Below are positions 1-8,731 of a stretch of 64,000 nucleotides of DNA, one piece after another; position 1 is the stretch's first letter; each line of letters begins with the position of its first letter. The DNA lies in contig CAZUYD010000008.1 of the NCBI GenBank assembly GCA_964624825.1, forward strand, positions 6,848-70,847, in the 5' to 3' direction. This DNA comes from Enorma sp964624825 (lineage in GTDB: Bacteria > Actinomycetota > Coriobacteriia > Coriobacteriales > Coriobacteriaceae). A model generated the notes under the pieces. The model was not told where the DNA came from and ran no database searches. It was given only the letters and a program-made list of their open reading frames with translations. A program made the translations under genes and the position numbers.

Positions 1-1
1 T

Positions 2-964
2 GGCCTGCCCGCCATCACCGAGCGCGACCACGCCGACATCCTGTTTGGCTTAAAAGAGGGAATCGACTATATCGCCGCCTCGTTCATCCGCAACGGCGCC
101 GCCGTGCGCGAGCTGCGCGAGCTCTGCCGCGAGAACGGCGGCGAGCACGTGGGCATCTTCCCGAAGATCGAATGCGCACTGGGCGTCAAAAACTTCGACG
201 AGATCCTCAAGGCATCCGACGGCATCATGGTTGCCCGCGGCGACCTGGGCATCGAGATCGCACCGGAGCTCGTGCCGCACCTGCAGAAGAAGATCATCAA
301 GAAGTGCAACGCAGCGTATAAGCCGGTCATCACCGCCACGCAGATGCTCGATTCCATGATTCGCAACCCGCGCCCCACCCGCGCCGAGGTTGCCGACGTC
401 GCGAACGCCATCTACGACGGCACCGATGCCGTGATGCTCTCCGGAGAGTCCGCGGCCGGCAAGTACCCGGTCGAGGCGGTTCGCATGCAGGCGAACATCG
501 CGCACGAAACCGAGCAGTATCTGGGAGCGCATGCCGAGCTCAAGGTGCCCGATGGCAGCCATGGCACGCGCGTGATCAACAACGTCGTCGGCCTCTCGGC
601 CGTGAACATGGCGACGACCGTGGGCGCGAAGTGCATCGTGGTGCCCACCACGACCGGCCGTACCGCGCGCCTCATCTCGCACTTCCGTCCGAGCACGCCG
701 GTCGTTGCGTTCTCGCGCCATCAATGGGCGGTTCAGAAGATGCTCATGTACTGGGGCGTCGAGCCGCATCTTGCGGCCATCACCCGCGGCAGCGTGGACG
801 ACACGGTTGCAAAGGCGATTGAGTCTGCCAAGGAGCGCGGCTATGTGGAGAAGGGCGATGTGACGGTCGTGACCGTCGGCGACCCCAAGACTGCCGTAGA
901 TTCCACCCTCGGCGATGGTAAGCGCAGCTCTACGAACGTGGTCTTCGTTGCCCAGGTGGACTAA
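2..964 (+). CDS. pyk: Pyruvate kinase, C-terminal part (5' end outside window)
   Basis: Pyruvate kinase transfers phosphate from phosphoenolpyruvate to ADP, the last ATP-yielding step of glycolysis, in the cytoplasm. The frame is open from base 2 with no start codon, so about 320 C-terminal residues are present and the N-terminus lies upstream of the window. The signature around the catalytic loop (GIMVARGDLGIEIAPE) is visible, followed by ITATQMLDSMI and DGTDAVMLSGESAAGKYP, all diagnostic of the family. The C-terminal allosteric domain follows and ends in VVFVAQVD. A strong terminator follows within 40 bases. Identification is secure; only the start is missing. Confidence 0.97.
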   Translation, partial: GLPAITERDHADILFGLKEGIDYIAASFIRNGAAVRELRELCRENGGEHVGIFPKIECALGVKNFDEILKASDGIMVARGDLGIEIAPELVPHLQKKIIKKCNAAYKPVITATQMLDSMIRNPRPTRAEVADVANAIYDGTDAVMLSGESAAGKYPVEAVRMQANIAHETEQYLGAHAELKVPDGSHGTRVINNVVGLSAVNMATTVGAKCIVVPTTTGRTARLISHFRPSTPVVAFSRHQWAVQKMLMYWGVEPHLAAITRGSVDDTVAKAIESAKERGYVEKGDVTVVTVGDPKTAVDSTLGDGKRSSTNVVFVAQVD

Positions 965-1002
965 GCCTCTGCAGGCAGCCCCCGCAAGTTAACTGTTTTC
1001 CC

Positions 1003-1041
1003 AAGAGGGTCGCAGCAACGGTACGCTGCGACCCTCTTTCT
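1003..1041 (+). terminator. Rho-independent terminator of pyk
   Basis: A perfect 13-bp stem (1004-1016 with 1025-1037, AGAGGGTCGCAGC) has an 8-nt loop and is followed by TTTCTGTCTT. It lies 39 bases after the pyk stop codon. The T-run is interrupted but the stem is very strong. Confidence 0.85.
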
Positions 1042-1185
1042 GTCTTGAGGCATCGGCGACAGCGACGGCGACTTCAAGGCCGTCGCATCCCGACAGAGCA
1101 TCGGCCAGAGCGGCATCGGCCAGAGCACGCGTTCCAAAGCTTATGCGGCCGTGAGCCTGTGAACGCCGAGCAACGCTCCATCCCT

Positions 1186-2022
1186 CTACTGCAAGCGCTC
1201 CCCGATAAGACGATCGGTTGAGTCGATGACCTCTGTAAACGTGCGATCGAAGAACTCATCGGTAAGCAAGCGGTAATGGTTTGGCTCGGCGGGAGCCTTG
1301 TTGGTGCGCACAATCTCGTGCGCGACGCCGATCGTCTTATACACGGTCGGCTCGTCTATACGATATTGGGGAAACGCGGCGGCCGTTGCGAGCAGGCGCG
1401 GCGTCGGCCGGGGCACGAGCTCGATAGCGAGCGTTTTGCCGAATGCGTCGAAATCCCCTTGCTTTTTGATGCGAAAATGCTCGCTTGGCACGCCGCCGAT
1501 CGACTCGAGATACTCGTTGACCCGCCGGTTCCAGATGCGATCGGCAAGCAGATGCGACCATACGCCCAACGTAAGGTCGAAACGCGAGCGCGCGATGGCG
1601 TCAGCCGAGGTCTCAGCATCGCGCACATCGCTCACGTTGCGCGGCACCTCCGCTATGCCCTCATAACGCTGCGGATAATGAACGTAATTGACGCGTTCGA
1701 CCTCTTGTTTAATCGATGAGGCCAAAATGGGTGCGCTGCCTGGAGACGCGCTCGCGGCTTCTTTGAGCCCACGCGCTGCCGGCACCACGTAGTCGTGCCA
1801 AAATTCCTCTTCGCGAGGCTTCGGGATGAACTCGGGCTTCGCAAAGTGGGTAATGCGATAGGCGATCGGCTCCTCAATGCCTGGAACCATATATCCGACG
1901 GGGATATCGGGAAGAAACGCGCCGAGCAAAAACGCGTTACGGTCGAGGACGCGATGCGCCACGGCGCCATCGCGACCGAACAGCTGCTCCGTCTGCGCGA
2001 TATGAATGTTCCAACTTGGCAC
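1186..2022 (-). CDS. Zinc-dependent phospholipase C-like protein
   Basis: A protein of about 278 residues resembling the zinc-dependent phospholipase C / S1-P1 nuclease-like fold (PF00882 type). Visible cues are the N-terminal SWNIHIAQTEQLFGRDG stretch, LLGAFLPDIPVGY near residue 40, and a central H-x3-D-x3-N motif (HLLADRIWNRRVNEY). A second member of this style is encoded at 44620-45564. The frame is open further upstream, but that part is Arg-rich and looks like noise. A GTG at 2022 just before PSWNIH is the most family-like start, although its ribosome binding site is weak. No signal peptide is evident. Substrate is unknown; a hydrolase acting on phospholipid or phosphoester is inference only. 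Confidence 0.6.
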   Translation of the reverse strand: MPSWNIHIAQTEQLFGRDGAVAHRVLDRNAFLLGAFLPDIPVGYMVPGIEEPIAYRITHFAKPEFIPKPREEEFWHDYVVPAARGLKEAASASPGSAPILASSIKQEVERVNYVHYPQRYEGIAEVPRNVSDVRDAETSADAIARSRFDLTLGVWSHLLADRIWNRRVNEYLESIGGVPSEHFRIKKQGDFDAFGKTLAIELVPRPTPRLLATAAAFPQYRIDEPTVYKTIGVAHEIVRTNKAPAEPNHYRLLTDEFFDRTFTEVIDSTDRLIGERLQ

Positions 2023-2138
2023 GGCCGTTCCAATCGACGTCGACCTTCGGTGGCGCACGTTATTTCCAACCCTCATGCGGGTCGCTTCCGCACGCGGCGC
2101 GCCGGACGCTACCCGTTGCCCGGCGCGGTGACACGCAA

Positions 2139-2170
2139 GGCGGTGGCCTAACACCAGATGTCAGACCGCC
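2139..2170. repeat. Degenerate member of a dispersed palindrome family
   Basis: GGCGGT (2139-2144) and ACCGCC (2165-2170) flank TAACACCAGATGTCAGA. The centre resembles the near-perfect palindromes at 44306-44344 and 57661-57697. It sits between the pheT stop and the next gene. Homology to those copies is tentative. Confidence 0.4.
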
Positions 2171-2179
2171 GCCATCATG

Positions 2180-4645
2180 CTAGCTGCGGACTTCGCCGTT
2201 CACCGCCTTGCACACCTTCGTTACCAGCCGCTGATGAACCTTCTCGACCTCATCGGACGTGAGCGTGTGATCGTCCGCGCGATACGTGAGCGCAAACGCC
2301 ATCGACTTCTTGCCCGCGCCCACGCGTTTCTCATCGCGATAGACGTCGAATAGGCGCACCGCGCGCAGCAGCTTGCCGCCGGCAGACTGCAGGCGACGCT
2401 CAAGGTCCTCGCAGGTCACCGCCTCATCGACCACGATGGCAAGATCCATCTCCACCGCCGGGAAGAGCGAGAAGTCCTGGTATGCCTGCTGATCGCGCGC
2501 GCACTTCAAAAGCAGCTCAAGATTGAGCTCGAACGCGGTGACGGGAAGATCGATCTCGTACCGCTCGCGCACCACCGGGTGAATCTCGCCTACCCAGCCA
2601 AGCAGCGTACCGCCGGACAGCACCTCGGCACCACGACCGGGTTGCAGAAACGCGTACGGGTCTCCCTCCGCCGGCCGGAAGCGCACCTTCTCAACACGCA
2701 GCTGGGCGAGCAGCTCCTCAACGACCCCCTTCCCGTCGAAAAAGCGCAGCGGCTTGAACTTCTGGTTCCAAGTCACGTCGCCCCACGCGCCCGAAAGCAC
2801 GCCGGCAAGCGAGCGCGGCTCCTTGGGGAGACTCGCATTCTTGCGGCCATGGAAGAGCGTGCCGACCTCGTAGAGGTGCACATTTGCCGTGCCGTGCGCC
2901 TCGTTGTATGCAACCGACTGCAAAAGGCCGGGAAGCAGCGAGCGGCGCATCTCGGTCTGCTCGGCCACCAGCGGGTTCATGAGCACCACGGGCAGCCCGC
3001 GGCCATCTTCACTCATCGCGGCCTTCTCAAGGTCACCCGGGGCGGCAAACGAGTAGGTCGTGGTCTCGTTGAGGGCACAGGAGCGCAGAACGGAACCGAT
3101 GCGGCGCAGCATGCGCTGCTCATGAGTGAGCCCGCCGACGTGGTTGCGCGCCGCGGGAATCGTCGCTTCCACGCGATCCATGCCCCATAGGCGCAGCACC
3201 TCCTCGATAAGGTCGATCTCGCGCTCCAAGTCGGGACGGAACGTAGGCGGCACAACTCGATACACGAGCGCGTCGCTCTCCGTGCAGCGCTCGACCGCGC
3301 AGCCCAAGCGCGTAAGCACACGCTCCACAAATGCGGGGTCAATCGAGGCGCCGCAGATGAGGTCGATGCGATCCTGGCGAAGCATGAGCTCGGGCTGCTC
3401 GGCAGGGGCGGGGTAGAGGTCAACGTAACCCGGTGCGACCTCGCCCCCGGCAAGCTCCTCGATCAACGCCGCCGCGATGTCAGCCACCTCGATGCAGCCC
3501 GCCTCGTCAACCTGGCGCTCAAAGCGAATCGACGCTTCGGAGATAAGCGAGAGGTCGCGGCTGGTGTGCGAGGTGCGCCCCGCGTCAAAGCAGGCGCTTT
3601 CGATGAGCACATCGCGCGTGTCGTCCTCAATCTCAGAATCCATGCCGCCCATCACGCCGGCCAGCGCAACCGGGCGCTCGCCATCGGTGATGAGCGCCAT
3701 GCCGGCATCGAGGGTGCGCTCCTGTCCGTCGAGCGTCTGGAACACCTCGCCCGCCTGCGCGGCGCGCACCACCACGTGGCGCATCCCCTCGCGCACGGCG
3801 AAGGTGTCGAGGTCGAAGGCATGGAGCGGCTGGCCGGTGAGCATCATCACGTAGTTGGTGACGTCAACGATGTTGTTGATGGAACGCACGCCGGCCGCAG
3901 CCAGACGCTCGACCATCCACGCAGGCGAGGGGCCCACCGTCACGTTGCGCACGACGCGCGCCACATACCGGCTGCACAGGCCAGGGTCTGCAATGGCAAG
4001 CGAAACCTCGTCTGCCGTCGGACGCCCAACCTCCTGCTTGATGCGCGGAAGCTCGATATGCGTATCGCGATCGAATATGGCGCCGACCTCACGCGCGATG
4101 CCGATCATAGACAGGCAGTCCGGGCGATTCGGGGTGATCTCGCAATCGAGCACCGTATCCGAGGTGCCGCGATACTCCGCGAACGGCACGCCCACCGGCG
4201 CGTCCTCGGGCAGCACCATGATGCCGGCGTGATCACCCGAAAGCCCCAGCTCGCGCTCGGAGCAGTTCATGCCGTACGACACCACGCCGCGCAGCTTGCT
4301 CTTCTTAATCTTGACGCCACCGGGCAGCTCCGCTCCCACGAGCGCCGTCACGATATGATCGCCCTGGTCGAAGTTCTGGGCGCCGCACACAATCTGCAGC
4401 GGCGTCGGCTCACCGTCTTCGCCCAGGTTAAAGCGGCCGACATCGACCATCGTAACCCACATGTGGTCGGAATCGGGATGAGGCTCCCTCGAGACCACCA
4501 AACCCGTCACAACGTTCTCGAACGACTCTCCAACGGTATCGATCGCTTCGACTTCGGTGCCGGTACGGATGAACTCGCGGCTGAGCTCATCCGGCGACTC
4601 GGGCACATCGACAAGCGTTCTAAGCCAGGTATATGAAACACGCAC
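2180..4645 (-). CDS. pheT: Phenylalanine-tRNA ligase beta subunit
   Basis: The beta subunit of the heterotetrameric enzyme that charges tRNA-Phe; it binds tRNA and edits mischarged tyrosine. At 821 residues it has the full bacterial domain order: N-terminal EMAP/OB tRNA-binding domain (about 40-150, PDSDHMWVTMVDVG), B3/4 editing domain (NRPDCLSMIGIAREV onward), B5 domain, core catalytic-like domain, and C-terminal FDX-ACB anticodon-binding domain (about 725-818, FSLFPAVEMDLAIVV). The start is GTG at 4645, chosen because AAAGGAG lies 8 bases upstream. It follows pheS by 28 bases and shares the T-box-controlled transcript. Confidence 0.97.
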   Translation of the reverse strand: MRVSYTWLRTLVDVPESPDELSREFIRTGTEVEAIDTVGESFENVVTGLVVSREPHPDSDHMWVTMVDVGRFNLGEDGEPTPLQIVCGAQNFDQGDHIVTALVGAELPGGVKIKKSKLRGVVSYGMNCSERELGLSGDHAGIMVLPEDAPVGVPFAEYRGTSDTVLDCEITPNRPDCLSMIGIAREVGAIFDRDTHIELPRIKQEVGRPTADEVSLAIADPGLCSRYVARVVRNVTVGPSPAWMVERLAAAGVRSINNIVDVTNYVMMLTGQPLHAFDLDTFAVREGMRHVVVRAAQAGEVFQTLDGQERTLDAGMALITDGERPVALAGVMGGMDSEIEDDTRDVLIESACFDAGRTSHTSRDLSLISEASIRFERQVDEAGCIEVADIAAALIEELAGGEVAPGYVDLYPAPAEQPELMLRQDRIDLICGASIDPAFVERVLTRLGCAVERCTESDALVYRVVPPTFRPDLEREIDLIEEVLRLWGMDRVEATIPAARNHVGGLTHEQRMLRRIGSVLRSCALNETTTYSFAAPGDLEKAAMSEDGRGLPVVLMNPLVAEQTEMRRSLLPGLLQSVAYNEAHGTANVHLYEVGTLFHGRKNASLPKEPRSLAGVLSGAWGDVTWNQKFKPLRFFDGKGVVEELLAQLRVEKVRFRPAEGDPYAFLQPGRGAEVLSGGTLLGWVGEIHPVVRERYEIDLPVTAFELNLELLLKCARDQQAYQDFSLFPAVEMDLAIVVDEAVTCEDLERRLQSAGGKLLRAVRLFDVYRDEKRVGAGKKSMAFALTYRADDHTLTSDEVEKVHQRLVTKVCKAVNGEVRS

Positions 4646-4673
4646 GGTGAATGCTCCTTTCTGGGGGCTGTGA

Positions 4674-5750
4674 TTAGAACTGCTCGAGGAACCGCATGTC
4701 GCCCGTCATGAGCACGCGCAGGTCGGGCAGGTCGTAGCGGAGCGCCGCCACGCGCTCGACGCCGATGCCGAACGCGAAACCGGTGTAGCGCTCGGGATCG
4801 ACGCCGCAGTTGATAAGCACGTTGGGGTCGATCATGCCGCAGCCCAAAATCTCGATCCAGCCGCTGTGCTTGCAGAAGCTGCAGCCCTTGCCGCCGCACG
4901 CATGACACGAGACGTCGAGCTCGCAGCTGGGCTCGGTGAAGGGGAAGAAGTGCGGCCGATAGCGCGTATCGCGCTCTGAGCCGAACATGGCCTTCGCGAA
5001 GTAGTCGAGCGTGCCCTTGAGGTCGCCGAAGGTGATGCCCTCGTCCACCACGATGCCCTCAACCTGGTTAAACTGGGGCAGGTGGCATGCGTCGGCGGTA
5101 TCTGGGCGATACACCGTGCCTGGCACGATAGCGTAGATGGGCGGCTGCTGATGCTCCATGATGTGGATCTGCGCGCCCGAGGTCTGCGTGCGCAGGAGCA
5201 CATCAGACTCGCCGTGCGCGTGCGCCTCGGGATGGTTCACGGTGCCTGGCGCGTTGTCGACCACATAGAATGTGTCGCGCGCGGAACGGCTCGGGTGATC
5301 CGTGGGCGCGTTCAGCGCCGTGAAGTTGTAGTACGAGGTCTCGACCTGGGGGCCAGACTCCACCGTGTACCCGATGGCGCAGAACACATCTTCGATCTCG
5401 TCTTTGATCTGATTGATAAGATGCTGATGCCCGATGGTCGGACGAGCGCCGGGAAGGGTGACGTCAACCGCCTCGGTCGCCATGAGGCTTCTCATGGCCT
5501 GCCGCTTGAGGTCGCCCGACGCGCGCACGATAAGGCTTTCGGTCATACGGCGCAGCTCGTTGGCACGCTTGCCGAGCGCCGGGCGATCCTCGGGCACCAC
5601 CTTGCCCATCATGTGCATGACCTGGGTGATTTCCCCCTTGCGCCCCAACAGCGCAACACGCGCCGCTTCAAGCTGCTCAGCGCTCTGAGCAGCCACGATC
5701 ATCTCCTTCGCGTGCGCTTCGAGCGCTTCCAGATCGTCGATCAGGCTCAT
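4674..5750 (-). CDS. pheS: Phenylalanine-tRNA ligase alpha subunit
   Basis: The catalytic subunit that activates phenylalanine with ATP and transfers it to tRNA-Phe. It has 358 residues. An N-terminal coiled-coil (about 1-90) is followed by a class II synthetase core with motif 2 region (DTRYRPHFFPFTEPSCELDV) and motif 3 near the C-terminus (GFAFGIGVERVAALRYDL). The ATG at 5750 begins MSLIDDLEALEAH and follows GAAGGGG at suitable spacing; the frame is open further upstream, but that stretch is Arg/Ala-rich leader sequence. A T-box leader precedes it and pheT follows 28 bases downstream. Confidence 0.97.
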   Translation of the reverse strand: MSLIDDLEALEAHAKEMIVAAQSAEQLEAARVALLGRKGEITQVMHMMGKVVPEDRPALGKRANELRRMTESLIVRASGDLKRQAMRSLMATEAVDVTLPGARPTIGHQHLINQIKDEIEDVFCAIGYTVESGPQVETSYYNFTALNAPTDHPSRSARDTFYVVDNAPGTVNHPEAHAHGESDVLLRTQTSGAQIHIMEHQQPPIYAIVPGTVYRPDTADACHLPQFNQVEGIVVDEGITFGDLKGTLDYFAKAMFGSERDTRYRPHFFPFTEPSCELDVSCHACGGKGCSFCKHSGWIEILGCGMIDPNVLINCGVDPERYTGFAFGIGVERVAALRYDLPDLRVLMTGDMRFLEQF

Positions 5751-6039
5751 ATGTTCCCCTTCTCTCAAACAGCCCGAGGCCGTTCGGCGCGCTATGCCGA
5801 ATGTATCGAGCCGCCCTGTTCCCGTTCCGTACCCGTTGCTGGCCGCCAGCTGCCAGCGTGCTACCCGCTGCTGGCCAGCATGTGCGCGCCGGCGGCTGTT
5901 CGCCGGTTGCCTGCCGAGCGCTTGTCGGCAGGCTGCTCGCTGCGAGCCGAGCGTTGCCAACCGTCTCTGCTCGAAATACGCCCCAGGCGCTGCCCCGGGC
6001 GCCGATTGCCCGGCCAGAACCGCCAGCCGCTCGACCGTC

Positions 6040-6335
6040 CACGAAAAAACCGCCCCTGGGACAAACCCAAGGACGGCATAGTTACCGCGGTACCACCTTG
6101 CTTGGCTGCTGGATGTCCTCCCAGCATACCCACTTTTACCCGATATCGCCCAGGCAGGCGGCTTCCCTACTCACATGCGCCGATGCCTCCCGCTCTTGGC
6201 GCATCGGTGCATCCGTTCAGGTCGCTGCTCGGGAGTGAACTCGGAGCTCCATCGCAGCGGGTGGGCTTTCAGCCGGTGACCCTCCCTCTCTGAGCTGCGA
6301 TATGCGGAGCGCCGACCTCTCCGTCAACGCGTTGG
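6040..6335 (-). promoter_or_regulatory. T-box riboswitch controlling pheST
   Basis: A leader RNA of about 290 nt upstream of pheS. The minus strand holds the diagnostic T-box AAGGTGGTACCGCGG (6085-6099), followed by an intrinsic terminator. A long GC-rich region upstream can form stem I. A candidate Phe specifier codon TTC is at 6237-6239 in the context GAGTTCACTC, fitting a phenylalanyl-tRNA synthetase operon. T-box leaders sense uncharged tRNA by pairing with the anticodon and the acceptor end and then allow read-through. The T-box and terminator are seen directly; the specifier assignment is inference. Confidence 0.9.
6044..6076 (-). terminator. Regulated terminator of the pheST T-box leader
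   Basis: On the minus strand CCGTCCTTGGG pairs with CCCAGGGGCGG across a short loop and is followed by six Ts. This is the terminator half of the T-box switch: uncharged tRNA-Phe would stabilise the competing antiterminator that uses the T-box sequence at 6085-6099. Confidence 0.85.
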
Positions 6336-6340
6336 GGGTC

Positions 6341-6349
6341 ATCATAGCA
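6341..6349 (-). promoter_or_regulatory. Probable extended -10 promoter of pheST leader
   Basis: The minus strand has TGCTATGAT, an extended -10 element, just upstream of the T-box leader. No good -35 hexamer is visible at the usual spacing, which extended -10 promoters tolerate. Confidence 0.5.
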
Positions 6350-6528
6350 CAGCAATCGATATGGTGGCGCCACTTCGTGGCGCCTCGTAGGATTCGCCCA
6401 AACTCGCAACCTTTAGAAATCGCGCTGCCCGGCAGCACAGAAGCGGTCGCACCCTAACAGAAAGGGGTTCGCATGCCAATCGTCGGAGTTATGCAGGCGC
6501 CTCGTTCGCGAAACCCGGCCGTATAGCC

Positions 6529-6713
6529 TGTTTCACGAAGCCCGCGCCATCACTTTTCAAGTTTGGCGACACTTTTTAAAGATTCTCCGAGTATAGAAGG
6601 CTCTATCATCAAAGAAACCGCAGGTCGAGGCGTTGGCATTTGTCGGGCTACTCTGCAAACGCCCAAAAAGTGTCGCCAAACTTGCAAAGTGGTCGCCTGA
6701 AACAGATGAAACA
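6529..6713 (-). repeat. Dispersed 185-nt inverted-repeat element, copy 1
   Basis: A 185-nt imperfect palindrome that begins TGTTTCA and ends TGAAACA. Inner arms AAGTTTGGCGACACTTTTT and AAAAAGTGTCGCCAAACTTG are inverted repeats. A second copy of the same length lies at 33385-33569 in the opposite orientation; the 99-nt core aligns between copies without indels. The size, terminal inverted repeats and lack of a transposase gene suggest a MITE-like element or a hairpin RNA family. It sits between the pheST promoter and the M32 peptidase gene. Confidence 0.75.
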
Positions 6714-6771
6714 CACGCGATGCGCACCCGGTGTCCGTAATGCGCCCGAAAGGAATCTCTTGTTCCGTCGG

Positions 6772-6829
6772 CGAGCCCCGCAGCCATCCTCTACCATAGT
6801 ACTGACGAGCTCCGCAGCCATCCTCACCA
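6772..6829 (+). repeat. Short direct repeat upstream of M32 peptidase gene
   Basis: Two near-identical units of about 24 bases (6772-6796 and 6806-6829), each reading CGAGC[C/T]CCGCAGCCATCC then TC and ACCA, occur in the leader just before the ribosome binding site of the following gene. They may be a duplication; no function can be assigned. Confidence 0.5.
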
Positions 6830-6844
6830 GAGAAAGGATCGACC

Positions 6845-8350
6845 GTGACTACCTCATCCGCAGCCGTTTCCCAGCTTAAGAGCCTCGAGCGCGCACTTTG
6901 GATGCGCACCTACCTCATGGGCATCCTGGAGTTCGACGGCGAGACGCAGGCGCCATCCAAGGGGGCAGCCGCGCGCGCCGAGGCCATGGGTGCGCTCGCC
7001 GGCGAATATCATGAAGCGCTTACCGGCACCGCCGCGCAAGAGCTCGTCGCCCAGCTCCAACGAAAGGCCGACGTTCTCGACGAACAAACCGCTACCGAGC
7101 TGCGCGTTCTGGCGCGCAAGCAGCGCGAGGCCATCGCCATCCCCACCGAGGAGGCAGCGGCGTGGTCGGCGCTTACCAGCGAGGCGAACGCTGTCTGGCA
7201 CAAGGCCAAACTCGCAAACGACTGGGCTTCCTTCGAGCCCTACGTAGACCGCATCCTCGAAACGCTCAAACGCCACGCCGGCTATATCGATAGCTCGCGC
7301 GACCCCTACGACGTCTGGCTCGACCAGTACGAGCGTGGCATGGACGCCGCCGCGTACGACCGCTTCTTCGACCAGGTGAAGCAGGCCGTCGTGCCGCTTG
7401 TGCACGCCATCGGCGAATGCCCGCAGCCGCGAGCGGAGTTCCTGGCAGCCCGTGTTCCCGAGTCCGTGCAGCTCGACATCGCGCATGACCTTATGGACGT
7501 CGTAGGGCTCGATCCGGAGGCCTCCGTCCTCGCCTGCGTGGAACATCCCTTCACCAACGGCATGGCGCCGGGCGACGTGCGCATCACCACGCATGTTTAC
7601 GAGAACAACCTGTTGAGCAACGTCTTCTCCGTCATCCACGAGGCCGGGCACGCCATCTACGAGCAAAACGTCGACCCCGCCTATGCCTACACCGTGCTGG
7701 GCAGCGGCTCCACCATGGGCATCCACGAGAGCCAATCGCGCTTCTTTGAGAACATCGTCGGGCGCTCGCGCGCCTTCATGACCCCGCTTCTCGCGATCCT
7801 GCAGCGCCACGCACCCGAACCCTACGGCACCGTGAGCGAGGAGGAGCTGTACCGCGCGGTGAACATCGCGCGCCCCTCGCTCATCCGCACCGAGGCAGAC
7901 GAGCTCACCTACCCGCTGCACATCATGATTCGCTACGACATCGAGCGGCTGCTCTTCGCGGGCGAGGCCACCGCGCACGACATCCCTGCGCTCTGGGCGA
8001 AATATACCGGCGATTACCTGGGTCTCGAGGTGCCCTTCAACACGGCCGGATGCCTGCAGGACACCCATTGGTCGGGCGGCAGCTTTGGATACTTCCCCAG
8101 CTATGCGCTGGGCAGCGCCTATGGCGCCCAAATGGTTCCCGCCATGGCGACCGACGGCGTCGACCTGCCGGGCGCGTGCGCAGCAGGCGATCTCGCGCCG
8201 GTGCGCGCGTGGCTGCGCGAGAAGATCTGGCGCTGGGGCGCAGGAAAGGACGCGCCGGAGCTTATCCAGGGTGCGTGCGGCGCCCCGTTCGACGCGACGT
8301 TCTACTGCGATTACCTGCAACAGAAGTTCAGCGAGCTCTATAACCTGTAA
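6845..8350 (+). CDS. M32 family carboxypeptidase (carboxypeptidase Taq type)
   Basis: A metal-dependent carboxypeptidase that releases C-terminal amino acids from peptides, cytoplasmic (no signal peptide). At 501 residues it matches the family length. The M32 motifs appear in order: HPF and DVRITT, the zinc site HEAGH at residues 265-269, HESQSRFFEN with the third metal ligand, IRTEADELTYPLHI, and GCLQDTHWSGG. The GTG start at 6845 follows AGAAAGGAT. It is convergent with the DMT transporter gene. It probably helps degrade peptides imported by systems such as the ABC transporter in this window; that link is inference. Confidence 0.95.
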   Translation: MTTSSAAVSQLKSLERALWMRTYLMGILEFDGETQAPSKGAAARAEAMGALAGEYHEALTGTAAQELVAQLQRKADVLDEQTATELRVLARKQREAIAIPTEEAAAWSALTSEANAVWHKAKLANDWASFEPYVDRILETLKRHAGYIDSSRDPYDVWLDQYERGMDAAAYDRFFDQVKQAVVPLVHAIGECPQPRAEFLAARVPESVQLDIAHDLMDVVGLDPEASVLACVEHPFTNGMAPGDVRITTHVYENNLLSNVFSVIHEAGHAIYEQNVDPAYAYTVLGSGSTMGIHESQSRFFENIVGRSRAFMTPLLAILQRHAPEPYGTVSEEELYRAVNIARPSLIRTEADELTYPLHIMIRYDIERLLFAGEATAHDIPALWAKYTGDYLGLEVPFNTAGCLQDTHWSGGSFGYFPSYALGSAYGAQMVPAMATDGVDLPGACAAGDLAPVRAWLREKIWRWGAGKDAPELIQGACGAPFDATFYCDYLQQKFSELYNL

Positions 8351-8532
8351 GCTGATGATTTGCGCCCGAGGTTCATCNNNNNNNNNNNNNNNNNNNNNNN
8401 NNNNNNNNNNNNNNNNNNNNNNNNNNNNNNNNNNNNNNNNNNNNNNNNNNNNNNNNNNNNNNNNNNNNNNNNNNNNNGAAGTTCAGCGAGCTCTATAACC
8501 TGTAAGCTGATGATTTGCGCCCGAGGTTCATC
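8323..8532. other. Scaffold gap (100 N) with identical 55-bp flanks
   Basis: Exactly 100 Ns at 8378-8477 are bordered by the same 55 bases on both sides (8323-8377 and 8478-8532), covering the last codons of the peptidase gene and its stop. An identical contig-end overlap around a fixed-size gap is typical of scaffolding two contigs that already overlap by one k-mer. The right copy should not be read as a second gene fragment. The intergenic space around it (8351-8731) holds only this artefact and a hairpin. Confidence 0.9.
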
Positions 8533-8550
8533 GCAATGCGCCTCGGGCGC
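8517..8550. terminator. Hairpin between convergent genes
   Basis: GCGCCCGAGG (8517-8526) pairs perfectly with CCTCGGGCGC (8541-8550) across a 14-nt loop. It lies between the convergent M32 and DMT genes, where a bidirectional terminator is expected, but no T-run follows on either strand. The left contig end cuts this hairpin, which may explain the assembly break. Confidence 0.4.
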
Positions 8551-8731
8551 TTCGGGGCGTGCTCGTCGTCGCAACGGTGCCCCACGCCGCGGCGGTGCGC
8601 TGCCGCAGTAGCGTCCTCGTCGCGGCGACGCATCGCACTGCAAGGCGCGCCCGCTCCGGCAGCGCGGCGGGGGCACATCACGTCACCGCAGCGCACTCGC
8701 CGCTCAACGCGTCCAGCACGGCAGGGGTGCA

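Noticed and set aside
6557..6909. Protein-coding gene within repeat copy 1
   Set aside because: Frames cross the repeat and lack a ribosome binding site; the repeat structure explains the open frame.
8478..8510. Second fragment of the M32 peptidase gene after the gap
   Set aside because: It is an exact duplicate of the contig end before the gap and is best seen as an assembly overlap.
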